A stretch of 37,955 nt of DNA from Myroides albus (GCF_009711045.1 NZ_WMJX01000026.1:1-37955); one strand, 5' to 3'; shown: positions 8,441-16,340, counted from the first letter of the stretch. A program made the numbers and translations. The notes: a model not told the origin generated them from the sequence alone.

Positions 8441-9271
8441 CTATTGAATAAAATCCTCAATAGCCTGATACACTTTAGCATCTTGCAAAGAATGTCCATA
8501 ACCTTCAGTTAAAACCAAATGGCTATTTGCAACCTTGATTCTCTCGTGAAACAAATGACATTCCTCTAAGACCACCACATCATCAAGGCGATCGTGTATC
8601 AATAGGACAGGAAGATTGAACTTCTCAATATAATACTCAGCAGCGTAATCATCTAATGGCACGTCGATTAAAGTTTGAGCATAATCGTATATTCCATTTC
8701 TCAACTTACTGTTATAACTCATCATATCGCCGTAATTCACCAAAACATCTTTAAAGCGATTTGGACATCCTAACAAAACTACCTTTTCCAAAAAAGAATA
8801 GTAATGTCCCGCTAAGCTACTCAATAAAGCAAAAGATCCCAATGAATGTGACACTACTCTACTTGGTTCAAAGTGTAAGAGCATTTGTCTAATCAAATTA
8901 GAATAAGCTGGTACATTAAAGACCTTGCCACTACTCAACCCCATACCAAAAGCGTCAAAAGCAACAAATCGATAATTTTCTCGCCCTAAAAAAGCAACAA
9001 GCTGTTCCCATCTATTGCTATTGCTTTCCCAACCGTGTATAAGTAATACAAGAGGCTTAGAAACCAAATGAGCATTCCACTTATAACAATGTATCTGCTG
9101 TCCGTCGATAGAAATCGCATATTGCTCTGCTTGACTTAGGAAATCAGACAACTCTCTTGCTTTTAGTCTTCCCTTTCTCGGTGTAGAGAACAACTTAAAA
9201 GCTATAGATACAGCCTTAGGCAAACTAAAGTAGGACAAAAGATTCAGACAAGCACCAATACACTTTTTCAT
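8441..9271 (-). CDS. Alpha/beta hydrolase
   Basis: 276-aa cytoplasmic alpha/beta-hydrolase-fold enzyme of unknown substrate. The visible motifs are the oxyanion turn HGW (79-81), nucleophile elbow SHSLG with Ser143, acid Asp230 or Asp231 (HDRLDD) and catalytic His260 (GYGHS). The elbow has Ser in place of the usual first Gly of G-x-S-x-G, which some family members tolerate. The frame extends two codons upstream to a TTG at 9277. I take the ATG at 9271 because it follows the normal start preference and keeps clear of the terminator at 9281-9308. That terminator divides this gene from the nif3 pair upstream, but only 40 bp lie between it and rluF. Confidence 0.87.
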   Translation of the reverse strand: MKKCIGACLNLLSYFSLPKAVSIAFKLFSTPRKGRLKARELSDFLSQAEQYAISIDGQQIHCYKWNAHLVSKPLVLLIHGWESNSNRWEQLVAFLGRENYRFVAFDAFGMGLSSGKVFNVPAYSNLIRQMLLHFEPSRVVSHSLGSFALLSSLAGHYYSFLEKVVLLGCPNRFKDVLVNYGDMMSYNSKLRNGIYDYAQTLIDVPLDDYAAEYYIEKFNLPVLLIHDRLDDVVVLEECHLFHERIKVANSHLVLTEGYGHSLQDAKVYQAIEDFIQ

Positions 9272-9280
9272 TATCAAGAT

Positions 9281-9308
9281 AAAAAAAGCCTCTTTAAAAG
9301 AGGCTTTT
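9281..9308 (-). terminator. Terminator after the nif3 gene pair
   Basis: An 11-bp stem AAAAGCCTCTT/AAGAGGCTTTT (9284-9294 with 9298-9308), followed by T on the minus strand. It lies only 10 nt before the hydrolase start codon, so read-through would be needed for hydrolase expression unless a promoter is hidden in the upstream gene. Confidence 0.8.
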
Positions 9309-9316
9309 CATTTTAA

Positions 9317-10096
9317 TTATATTTTTGCGATGATTGCATCGATTTTCTCTCTTTCTTCTTCAGCTAAAGCGCTATCAACTAAAATACGTCCACTGTGCTC
9401 ATCTGTAATAATCTTCTTACGAGCAGCAATTTCTACTTGAGTTTGTGGAGGAATAGTGAAATATGATCCAGCAGAAGCTCCACGTTCAATAGACACCACA
9501 GCTAATCCGTTCTTTACACCATTTCTAATACGAGAATACGCAGTTAAAAGACGCTCTTCAATACTTGCTTTAAACTCCTCAGATTTCTCTAACAATAGTT
9601 TCTCTTCTCGCTCAGTCTCAGACATGATGCTCTTTAACTCAGCCTCTTTGTGAGATAAGTGTTCTTTTCTCGAAGCAAGTTTTGTCTCAGTATCATTGAT
9701 ATTGTTTTTCTTGCTTTCGATACTTGCCTTCATCTCTTTGATATGCTTTTCTGCAAGTTCGATTTCAAGATTTTGAAACTCAATCTCTTTTTCAAGTGAA
9801 TTGAATTCACGGTTGTTCTTTACTTGGTTTTGTTGTTCAGTATACTTTTTGATAGCATCTTTAAACTCTTCGATAGCACCTTTTTTATCTTTGATACCAG
9901 TTTCGATATTGCTTAAGTCTAAATGTAACTTTTCCAAGCGTTTGTTCAGTCCAGCAACCTCGTCTTGTAAATCTTCTACTTCAAGAGGTAACTCTCCTCT
10001 CATACTTCTAATTTCGTCAATTCTTGAGTCAATCAATTGCAAGTCGTATAAAGCTCTTAATTTCTCTTCAACGGTTAATTCTTTCTTGTTTGTCAT
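9317..10096 (-). CDS. Coiled-coil 'C4 zinc ribbon' family protein lacking the zinc ligands
   Basis: 259-aa protein of the family usually annotated as zinc ribbon domain protein (zf-RING_7, DUF164-like). Residues 10-185 form a long antiparallel coiled coil rich in Lys and Glu. The C-terminal part (about 195-259) contains the family landmarks IPPQ, RKKII and SGRILVD. The four cysteines that normally bind zinc are absent: the CxxC sites read SAGS and DEHS here, and the whole protein contains no cysteine. It starts 2 bp after nif3 ends, a pairing that is common in bacteria. Function is unknown; a scaffold or adaptor role is speculation. Confidence 0.85.
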   Translation of the reverse strand: MTNKKELTVEEKLRALYDLQLIDSRIDEIRSMRGELPLEVEDLQDEVAGLNKRLEKLHLDLSNIETGIKDKKGAIEEFKDAIKKYTEQQNQVKNNREFNSLEKEIEFQNLEIELAEKHIKEMKASIESKKNNINDTETKLASRKEHLSHKEAELKSIMSETEREEKLLLEKSEEFKASIEERLLTAYSRIRNGVKNGLAVVSIERGASAGSYFTIPPQTQVEIAARKKIITDEHSGRILVDSALAEEEREKIDAIIAKI

Positions 10097-10098
10097 CT

Positions 10099-11193
10099 TT
10101 ATAAGTAGTTAACTGGATTCGTATTTACATTTGATAAAATAACTGCAAAAGTAGTCATTTTTTTCTTAAGATACTCAACAATATAATTTTTAATATATCT
10201 TTCACTTTCGAAATGTCCTATATCGGCCAAAACTATCTGGTTTTCAGCTTGATAAAATTCATGATATTTCAAATCTGCCGTGATATAAGCATCCGCTTTT
10301 TGAGCTAAGGCACTTTGAATCGCAAATGCTCCAGATCCTCCTAATACCGCAACTCGCTTAATCGGTTTTCCGAGAAAAGCACTGTGGCGAATACCTCCTG
10401 TTTGCGTTTTATCTTTAACCATTTGAAGAAACGCTACTTCATCCATAGCTACATCTAACTCCCCTATCATCCCCATTCCGACATTTTGCAACTTGTTCTC
10501 TAACTGATATACCTCATAGGCAACTTCTTCATAAGGATGACTGGCAAACAAACTTTTCAAAATACTTGCCTGTAGATGCTTTTCAAAAGTAACTTCAAGC
10601 TTGACTTCCTCTACTCTTTCTTCTACATTCTGCTGACCAATTACGGGATTACTCTTTTCATTTCCCTTAAAAGTACCTTGTCCTTTAGACATAAAACTAC
10701 AGTTGTCATAGTTGCCTATTGCTCCTGCACCTGCTTTAAATAACGATTCACGCACAGATTCAACATCTTTAACTGGTACATAAGTAACTAATTTCTGAAT
10801 ATAGTTAGCCTTGGGAATTAAGATCTTAGGGTTTGAGATTCCCAAAGTATCACAGAAAATCTTATTGACACCTTCCTGGTGATTGTCTAAAGCAGTGTGA
10901 ATAGCAAATATGGCAATATCGTTTTTAATGGCCTTAATCACAGCGCGCTCAACATAGTTCTTTCCTGTAATCTTCTTTAAACCAGAAAACAGTATGGGGT
11001 GAAAGCAAACAATTAGATTGCAGTGTTTCTCAATAGCTTCGTCAACAACTTCCTCTAAAGCGTCATGACAAACCAAAACACCACTAATTTCCTGTTCATA
11101 ACTTCCGACAAGTAAACCTACATTGTCAAAATCTTCAGCATAGGATAACGGTGCTAACTCCTCCATTAATGGAATAAATTCTCTTATCTTCAT
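10099..11193 (-). CDS. Nif3-like dinuclear metal centre protein
   Basis: 364-aa member of the Nif3/YbgI family, often labelled GTP cyclohydrolase 1 type 2. The family forms hexamers with a two-metal site; its cellular role is uncertain. The N-terminal half (1-130) has EDFDNVGLLVG, FHPILF and IHTALDN. The C-terminal half has GSGAFAIQSALAQKADAYITADLKYH written as separate motifs GSGAF and TADLKYH, and the metal motif DIGHFESE. A central insert (about 135-230) corresponds to the PII-like domain of long family members. The first of the two usual His in the HHP motif is Phe64 here, with His65 kept. It is head of a two-gene operon and diverges from lpxK over 72 bp. Confidence 0.9.
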   Translation of the reverse strand: MKIREFIPLMEELAPLSYAEDFDNVGLLVGSYEQEISGVLVCHDALEEVVDEAIEKHCNLIVCFHPILFSGLKKITGKNYVERAVIKAIKNDIAIFAIHTALDNHQEGVNKIFCDTLGISNPKILIPKANYIQKLVTYVPVKDVESVRESLFKAGAGAIGNYDNCSFMSKGQGTFKGNEKSNPVIGQQNVEERVEEVKLEVTFEKHLQASILKSLFASHPYEEVAYEVYQLENKLQNVGMGMIGELDVAMDEVAFLQMVKDKTQTGGIRHSAFLGKPIKRVAVLGGSGAFAIQSALAQKADAYITADLKYHEFYQAENQIVLADIGHFESERYIKNYIVEYLKKKMTTFAVILSNVNTNPVNYL

Positions 11194-11265
11194 TTTATCA
11201 ATTTACTATGTAGGGACTAAAGTAATATATTTTCTCAAAAGATAAAAAAATGGTAATTTCGTACT

Positions 11266-12291
11266 ATGCAAACATTACGATTTTTACTCTTTCCCTTTGC
11301 CATTTTATATGGGATAATTACAAGTATTCGCAACTGCTTATACACCATTGGCTTATTCAAAAGAACCTCTTTTGACATCCCTACTATAGCTGTCGGAAAC
11401 CTCAGTGTGGGAGGTACAGGTAAAACTCCTATGGTAGAGTACATTATTCGCCTACTCAAAGATCAATACCAAATTACAACATTAAGCAGAGGATATAAAA
11501 GAAAAAGCGAAGGCTTTATCCTCGCGAATGACCACACGACTATGGAAGAAATAGGCGATGAGCCATTTCAATATCACAGCAAATTTGACAATATCAATGT
11601 TGCTGTCGATGCAAAAAGAGTGAATGGCATACACAGTATCCTTAAAAACAAACCCGATACGCAAGCTGTCATCCTCGATGATGCCTTTCAACATTTGGCC
11701 GCAAAAGCAGGGTTTTATATCCTACTGACGACCTATGACGAACCTTACTACTCAGACTATATGTTGCCGACAGGTAATTTAAGAGAATCAAGATCAGGTG
11801 CCAAAAGAGCAAATATTGTCATCGTCACAAAATGCCCAAAGAATTTAACTTTAGAAAATCAAAGAAATATTACTGAAAAATTAAATCTTAAAACAGGACA
11901 ATTGTCTTTTTTTACGTATATTGAATTCAGTAAACTTGCATATACAAAATCACGTTCTGTAAGTCTTGAGTTATTGAAAAATGAGGACTATATTTTAGTG
12001 GCAGGAATCGCTAAACCACAAAGTTTTTTTGATCACCTAAAGAACGAAGAAACAGAATGCTTAACATTTCCCGATCACCATCATTTTTCCCCTTCAGACG
12101 TAGAGCTAATTTTGCAGAAAGCAGGAAACAAAAACATTATAACAACAGAAAAGGATTATGTTAGATTACAAAACTTAATCCCTTCTGAAAGATTGTATTA
12201 TTTACCAATTCAAACGTCCTTCATTAACAATCATGAAGTGTTTGACAAAATTATTTTAGACTATGTGGGAACAAGTACAAGAAACAGTTAA
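11266..12291 (+). CDS. lpxK: Tetraacyldisaccharide 4'-kinase
   Basis: Inner-membrane kinase that phosphorylates the 4' position of the lipid A precursor, forming lipid IVA. A hydrophobic anchor occupies about residues 5-22. The P-loop is GNLSVGGTGKTP at 44-55, and the second conserved motif is DDAFQH at 138-143 (DDGFQH in most members). 341 aa is a normal length. The last 29 bases overlap the start of the purine nucleoside phosphorylase gene, so the two are surely cotranscribed. It diverges from the nif3 gene. Confidence 0.95.
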   Translation: MQTLRFLLFPFAILYGIITSIRNCLYTIGLFKRTSFDIPTIAVGNLSVGGTGKTPMVEYIIRLLKDQYQITTLSRGYKRKSEGFILANDHTTMEEIGDEPFQYHSKFDNINVAVDAKRVNGIHSILKNKPDTQAVILDDAFQHLAAKAGFYILLTTYDEPYYSDYMLPTGNLRESRSGAKRANIVIVTKCPKNLTLENQRNITEKLNLKTGQLSFFTYIEFSKLAYTKSRSVSLELLKNEDYILVAGIAKPQSFFDHLKNEETECLTFPDHHHFSPSDVELILQKAGNKNIITTEKDYVRLQNLIPSERLYYLPIQTSFINNHEVFDKIILDYVGTSTRNS

Positions 12292-13075
12292 GTATCTAAG
12301 TGAGAAAACAAACTTCAAACCTGAAATTGGTATTGTTTTAGGTTCAGGGTTAGGGAATTTAACAGCTGATATTAAAATTGAGCATGAAATTCCTTATTCA
12401 GAAATTCCAAACTTTCCAGTATCTACTGTGAAAGGACACAAAGGGGCTTTAATCTTCGGTACCATTGGAGGTAAAAAAGTTGTTGCTATGCAAGGGCGCT
12501 TCCATTACTACGAAGGATACGAAATGGCTAAAACAGTATTTCCTATCAGAGTGATGAAATATATGGGAGTTGAAACTCTTATTGTATCAAACGCTTCAGG
12601 AGGTGTGAACCCGTCATTTAAAGTTGGTGACATTATGATCATTACAGATCACATCAATGCTTTCCCTGACCATCCATTAAGAGGACACAACGACGAGCGC
12701 TTTGGACCTCGCTTTGTGAACATGAACGATGCCTATACAGGTACTTTAATTAAGAAAGCACAAGAAATAGCTAAAGCTAAGAACTTCGACATTAAACAAG
12801 GAGTTTACTACGGACTACAAGGCCCAACATTTGAAACGTTAGCTGAGTACAAAATGGTGCGAATTGTAGGAGCTGACTGTGTTGGTATGTCTACTGTACC
12901 AGAAGTTATCGTTGCACGTCACATGGATATGAAAGTATTCGGTATTTCTGTTATCTCAGATATGGGTAACGAAGAAGGAATTGTTGAAGCACATCACGAA
13001 GACGTACTTAAAGCTGTTGCAGCAGCAGAACCTATTGCACGTCAATTAATCAACGAGCTAATAAAAACTATGTAA
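12263..13075 (+). CDS. Purine nucleoside phosphorylase (trimeric type)
   Basis: Cytoplasmic purine salvage enzyme that splits nucleosides with phosphate to free base and ribose 1-phosphate. 270 aa. Motifs seen: phosphate loop GSGLGNL 27-33, His59 (KGHKG), GRFHYYEGY 78-86, NASGG 110-114, GPTFET with Glu191 and VGMST with Met209. The residue matching human PNP Asn243 is Asp233 (ISD), the residue type found in MTA phosphorylases, which act on 6-aminopurines. The start codon lies inside lpxK and no later start would keep the N-terminal helix. A strong terminator follows directly. Confidence 0.93.
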   Translation: MWEQVQETVKYLSEKTNFKPEIGIVLGSGLGNLTADIKIEHEIPYSEIPNFPVSTVKGHKGALIFGTIGGKKVVAMQGRFHYYEGYEMAKTVFPIRVMKYMGVETLIVSNASGGVNPSFKVGDIMIITDHINAFPDHPLRGHNDERFGPRFVNMNDAYTGTLIKKAQEIAKAKNFDIKQGVYYGLQGPTFETLAEYKMVRIVGADCVGMSTVPEVIVARHMDMKVFGISVISDMGNEEGIVEAHHEDVLKAVAAAEPIARQLINELIKTM

Positions 13076-13105
13076 TTTTAGTTTTTTTATATAATGTAAT
13101 TTTCA

Positions 13106-13137
13106 AGAGATACTCTAATAGAGTATCTCTTTTTTTT
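13106..13137 (+). terminator. Intrinsic terminator of the lpxK/pnp unit
   Basis: Perfect 11-bp stem AGAGATACTCT/AGAGTATCTCT (13106-13116 with 13120-13130), AAT loop, then eight T. Confidence 0.95.
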
Positions 13138-13250
13138 GGTACCTGTTTAGCTTCTTCATGTTGTATATCTTCCAAATACGATAAAGGATCTAAGCAGGTT
13201 CTTTTTGCAATATCCTTACTGATGATGCCATTGTGATAATCATTTGATCC

Positions 13251-13315
13251 CATAGTGGTCGCATTAAAAATAGGCAAAACAATGCGACCACTATGCCATC
13301 ACTATGCGACCACTA
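13251..13315. repeat. Three copies of a 12-bp motif, inverted and direct
   Basis: CATAGTGGTCGCATT at 13251-13265 is inverted at 13281-13295 (15 bp, perfect, 15-bp spacer). A third copy of the core ATGCGACCACTA is at 13304-13315, in the same direction as the second and exactly 22 bp from it. The surrounding 270 bases carry no credible gene. Spacing of two helical turns suggests a protein-binding array or a recombination site. See findings. Confidence 0.8.
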
Positions 13316-13350
13316 CCTGCCAAAGCTGTCTCGTCCTAATATAGTTGTAC

Positions 13351-13387
13351 AGCAAACGCAGGCTAAATGCACTTTTAGCCCTTTGCT
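13351..13387. other. Nested stem-loop in the gene-free stretch 13138-13405
   Basis: AGCAAA (13351-13356) pairs with TTTGCT (13382-13387), and inside it GGCTAAA (13361-13367) pairs with TTTAGCC (13374-13380). No T run follows, so it is not a usual terminator. No start codon or known RNA family is recognised. The rest of 13138-13405 holds only the repeats listed separately. Confidence 0.55.
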
Positions 13388-13405
13388 AATTTTCCATAAT
13401 CCCAC

Positions 13406-13432
13406 AAAAAAAGTCACTTCGGTGACTTTTTT
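13406..13432 (-). terminator. Bidirectional terminator after the MutS-like gene
   Basis: Stem GTCAC/GTGAC extended by six A-T pairs, closed on the plus strand by a stable cTTCGg tetraloop. The minus strand has a seven-T tail. Confidence 0.85.
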
Positions 13433-13452
13433 GTATTTTCTATTGATAATAG

Positions 13453-15228
13453 TTAATCGATAATATTCATTTTTTTCATGATGAAAGTTGCATTCTTATT
13501 TTGACACACGCCATCTCTTATTTTATAGTCGAAATGCAAGTCATCTTGTTTAATCTCAACTTCAAAGCACTTGTTGATTAAGACTTCAGGATACTCAGCA
13601 GTAGTATTACACACTTCTAAATCATGGGTAGCAATAACACCATAAGTTTGCTCTCGAATCAACTTGTGAATTACGCCTATGGTTCCACTTTGTTTATCAT
13701 CAGAATTTGTTCCTCTTAAAATCTCGTCTAACAAAACAAAACAAGGCTCTTTTTGAACTTGTTCTATAATCATTTTTAAGCGTTTCACCTCAGCGTAGAA
13801 ATAAGATTCACTATCTTCTAAAGAATCAGTTAGGCGCATGGATACAAATAATGGCAACGGAAACACTGATGCATTTGACGCACAAATAGGGGCACCAATA
13901 GCAGCCAAGACAAGGTTAACTCCTACTGTTCGCAAGAAAGTACTCTTACCTGACATATTCGAACCAGTGAGAATGACGAATCGCTGATTGCTAAAGTCAA
14001 TATCATTACACACCCTTTTGCTTTCATTGATGAGAGGATGTCCTAAATCTTTAAAAGACATCTCTCCATTCTCGCTAATCGTAGGGAAAGTATAAGATCG
14101 ATTATTATATGAGTAATTTGCCAAAGAATTTAAAGCTTCTACTTGACCAATCACCTCAATTGCCGTAGGTACCAAATGAGCTTTCTCTTTCTTCCACTTT
14201 GAAAAGCGATTAAAGATATGCACATGGTATTGAATAAAGCCATTGAATACAATTAATACAAAAATATTCCCCACTGTCTCAAGCTGTTCGAATAAACGCG
14301 ACAAAACTTTTAACTCTTTACTGGCTTGAAAAGAGTCCGCATTCAATTTGCTGATATAACCTTTCATCTTCTCTGTAGAAAAGGTTTCTCTTTCAATGCG
14401 CTTGATTATAGAGCTATAGCTATTAATCGTTTCGTGTACCTTATCCGCACCACCAAGTTCAGCTTGTATATACCTCGCTTTAGACAACGTACAAATAAGA
14501 TTCAGTGAAAATAATAAAGATACAGCATACCCAAATACATAACTATCGATAAGGTAATATCCAATAATCGACAGCAACAATAAACAGGGCACAACATAAC
14601 TCAAATACACGCTTACTTTGCTCAAACCAACCACATTGGATTGACTCCACTTTTGCAGTCGCTTATACGCTGTCTCATCTAAATTAGAGATTTGACTATA
14701 GGCATTAATTTCCTGTCTCCATTCTACCTTCTGAGAAAGTTCTTTGATCGCTTCTTGATTCATTACTATTTCATCCGAACTTAACTTTGATTTCAACAAA
14801 TCTGCTAATTTCTGCTTGCCTATAAAAGAGGCCGTTCTATTCAAAAACTGAAACAGGGATTTGCTTCCAAAAATATCTAAATCAAAAGCATAAGGATGAT
14901 CAGTAGTTTTAAACTCATCACCTGAGTCAAAAGGTCTCTCATCATTCTCTACAAAAGCCATCTCCTTTTTATTGATATCTAAAAGTGCTTGGATATATCG
15001 CATTCTCCACGAATAATTAGCATGTAGTTTTAACAAGCTTAAGAAAAGGACAATAACCGCTAATGTAACATAGAGGTAATTAGCATTTGCATTGGAGAGA
15101 GCTAAATAAAAGCAATAGATAATAGCGAAAAAAACAACTAAACGAGCTATACCAACCAGTTTATATTTTTTACGAATTGCACTATATTGTATTTGGAATA
15201 AGTGATATCTCTTAGTATAGATTTCCAT
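13453..15228 (-). CDS. Membrane-anchored MutS-like ATPase
   Basis: 591 aa. The C-terminal third is a complete MutS-type ATPase: Walker A TGSNMSGKST 421-430, a DSLEDSESYFYAE segment 468-480, Walker B FVLLDE 497-502 and ATHD 533-536. The N-terminus lacks the mismatch-recognition and connector domains of true MutS. It instead has hydrophobic segments at about 25-45, 50-67, 208-228 and 230-247, so the protein is predicted to sit in the inner membrane. A MutS core-like helical region (about 120-370) lies between. Calling it a mismatch repair protein would be misleading. It is a single-gene unit, and its role is unknown. Confidence 0.85.
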   Translation of the reverse strand: MEIYTKRYHLFQIQYSAIRKKYKLVGIARLVVFFAIIYCFYLALSNANANYLYVTLAVIVLFLSLLKLHANYSWRMRYIQALLDINKKEMAFVENDERPFDSGDEFKTTDHPYAFDLDIFGSKSLFQFLNRTASFIGKQKLADLLKSKLSSDEIVMNQEAIKELSQKVEWRQEINAYSQISNLDETAYKRLQKWSQSNVVGLSKVSVYLSYVVPCLLLLSIIGYYLIDSYVFGYAVSLLFSLNLICTLSKARYIQAELGGADKVHETINSYSSIIKRIERETFSTEKMKGYISKLNADSFQASKELKVLSRLFEQLETVGNIFVLIVFNGFIQYHVHIFNRFSKWKKEKAHLVPTAIEVIGQVEALNSLANYSYNNRSYTFPTISENGEMSFKDLGHPLINESKRVCNDIDFSNQRFVILTGSNMSGKSTFLRTVGVNLVLAAIGAPICASNASVFPLPLFVSMRLTDSLEDSESYFYAEVKRLKMIIEQVQKEPCFVLLDEILRGTNSDDKQSGTIGVIHKLIREQTYGVIATHDLEVCNTTAEYPEVLINKCFEVEIKQDDLHFDYKIRDGVCQNKNATFIMKKMNIID

Positions 15229-15436
15229 GAGTATAATTGTTTTTTAGAGTTCTTTAAAAAAAGAAGTACCAACAAATATACACCATTAAAAATATCTTAC
15301 CCGTTTAATTGCCCTATATTATTGAAAACTCAATGTAAAAAATGACGTATATTTCAGTCTAAAATTCCTTTTATACAAAGAGAGTTTTACGGACCGATAT
15401 TCGAAATCGACTAATCAAATACAAATCAAATCATTA

Positions 15437-16168
15437 ATGTATAATCACTTTCATCAAAATAGTTATCTCTATTTACCACTATTCTTCTCAGAAGGTGAAT
15501 TAGCTATCATAGAGCCTATTCTTATTAACTTTCACGAAAAGTGGTTAAAGGATTATCAAGACGTCTACAAATCTCATCTAATCAATAGTCATAGCCTAAC
15601 AGGAAGTTCTTCTATCTCTACGGCTGAACGCATGCAACTATTTAAATTCATAGCCAGTGAAAGATTGCTTGCTATTGTAGAAAACCTCTTTCCTGCTAAA
15701 GCTAAATTTTTAAATACTCAACTATTCTTTGATCCTTATAACAAGGAGCAAAAAAACTATTGGCATCGCGATATACAGTATACAGGACTTTCGATAGAAG
15801 AACAGCAAGAAAAGATTAAAACAGAAAATGTCATTCACTTCAGAATACCACTAACAGAAGAATCTGGAATAGAATTAATACCAGGGAGTCACCATCAATG
15901 GGACCTACCAATAGAAGAAGATACCAGACTATCTCAGCATGGTCGACAACCAAGTGATGCTCTTGAGCGAGGGCAAATAATTAGTCTAAACAGAGGTGAT
16001 CTACTTATCTTCTCTGCGAATAGTATCCACAGAGGACTGTATGGCAACAATCGCTTCTCACTTGACATTATCTATTGTGATGACATTCCCGCTTTTAAAG
16101 TGTTTATAGATGAGCGAAATCAACCTACTGATGAGGAATTGAGTCAGCTCAACAACAATGTGTTTTAA
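15437..16168 (+). CDS. Phytanoyl-CoA dioxygenase (PhyH) family oxygenase
   Basis: 243-aa non-haem Fe(II)/2-oxoglutarate-dependent oxygenase. The iron-binding triad is visible as His110-x-Asp112 (YWHRD) and His198 (SIHRG). Arg206 (GNNRFSLD) is placed to bind 2-oxoglutarate. PGSHHQWD at 149-156 is another family hallmark. Nothing nearby tells the substrate: no biosynthetic cluster, transporter or regulator. The product has no signal peptide. It stands alone, divergent from the MutS-like gene with 208 bp between. I see only a weak promoter there (TATATTTC at 15348-15355). Confidence 0.87.
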   Translation: MYNHFHQNSYLYLPLFFSEGELAIIEPILINFHEKWLKDYQDVYKSHLINSHSLTGSSSISTAERMQLFKFIASERLLAIVENLFPAKAKFLNTQLFFDPYNKEQKNYWHRDIQYTGLSIEEQQEKIKTENVIHFRIPLTEESGIELIPGSHHQWDLPIEEDTRLSQHGRQPSDALERGQIISLNRGDLLIFSANSIHRGLYGNNRFSLDIIYCDDIPAFKVFIDERNQPTDEELSQLNNNVF

Positions 16169-16205
16169 TCTCTTTTTAAAAAATAAAAAGTACTACGTAA
16201 ATCAA

Positions 16206-16277
16206 CTACTGCTTTAACACCCAGTCTACTATTTTTTGTTTAGGTTCTTGATGGATTTCATAACTTTCTCCATCAGC
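16206..16277 (-). pseudogene. 3' remnant of an alpha/beta hydrolase gene
   Basis: In one minus-strand frame, 23 codons end in TAG and read ...SYEIHQEPKQKIVDWVLKQ. This resembles the C-terminus of serine-hydrolase (lysophospholipase-like) proteins, which often end with HEIHNEP and then a DW-type helix. The frame is closed upstream by a stop at 16278-16280. The terminator of the neighbouring gene lies directly beyond, so the rest of the gene appears deleted. The catalytic-His position seems to be Tyr. Identification is by eye from a short stretch. Confidence 0.4.
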
Positions 16278-16284
16278 TTAGTAT

Positions 16285-16319
16285 AAAAAAGCTACTTTAA
16301 CATATCGTAAAGTAGCTTT
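16285..16319 (-). terminator. Terminator of the beta-propeller/VOC operon
   Basis: Perfect 12-bp stem AAAGCTACTTTA/TAAAGTAGCTTT (16288-16299 with 16308-16319), 8-nt loop, T run on the minus strand. Confidence 0.88.
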
Positions 16320-16340
16320 ATTCCTTATTATATCAAGTGA

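Noticed and set aside
11254..11261. TAATTTCG as a -7 element giving a leaderless lpxK transcript
   Set aside because: It deviates from TAnnTTTG, lacks any -33 TTG and sits only five bases from the ATG; too weak to support.
11235..11459. Minus-strand open frame inside lpxK
   Set aside because: It lies opposite the intact lpxK P-loop region and is a shadow of that gene.
13068..13277. Minus-strand open frame of 69 codons behind the phosphorylase gene
   Set aside because: It starts with TTG, runs through the phosphorylase terminator hairpin and overlaps the 3' end of that gene. The product has no recognisable domain.
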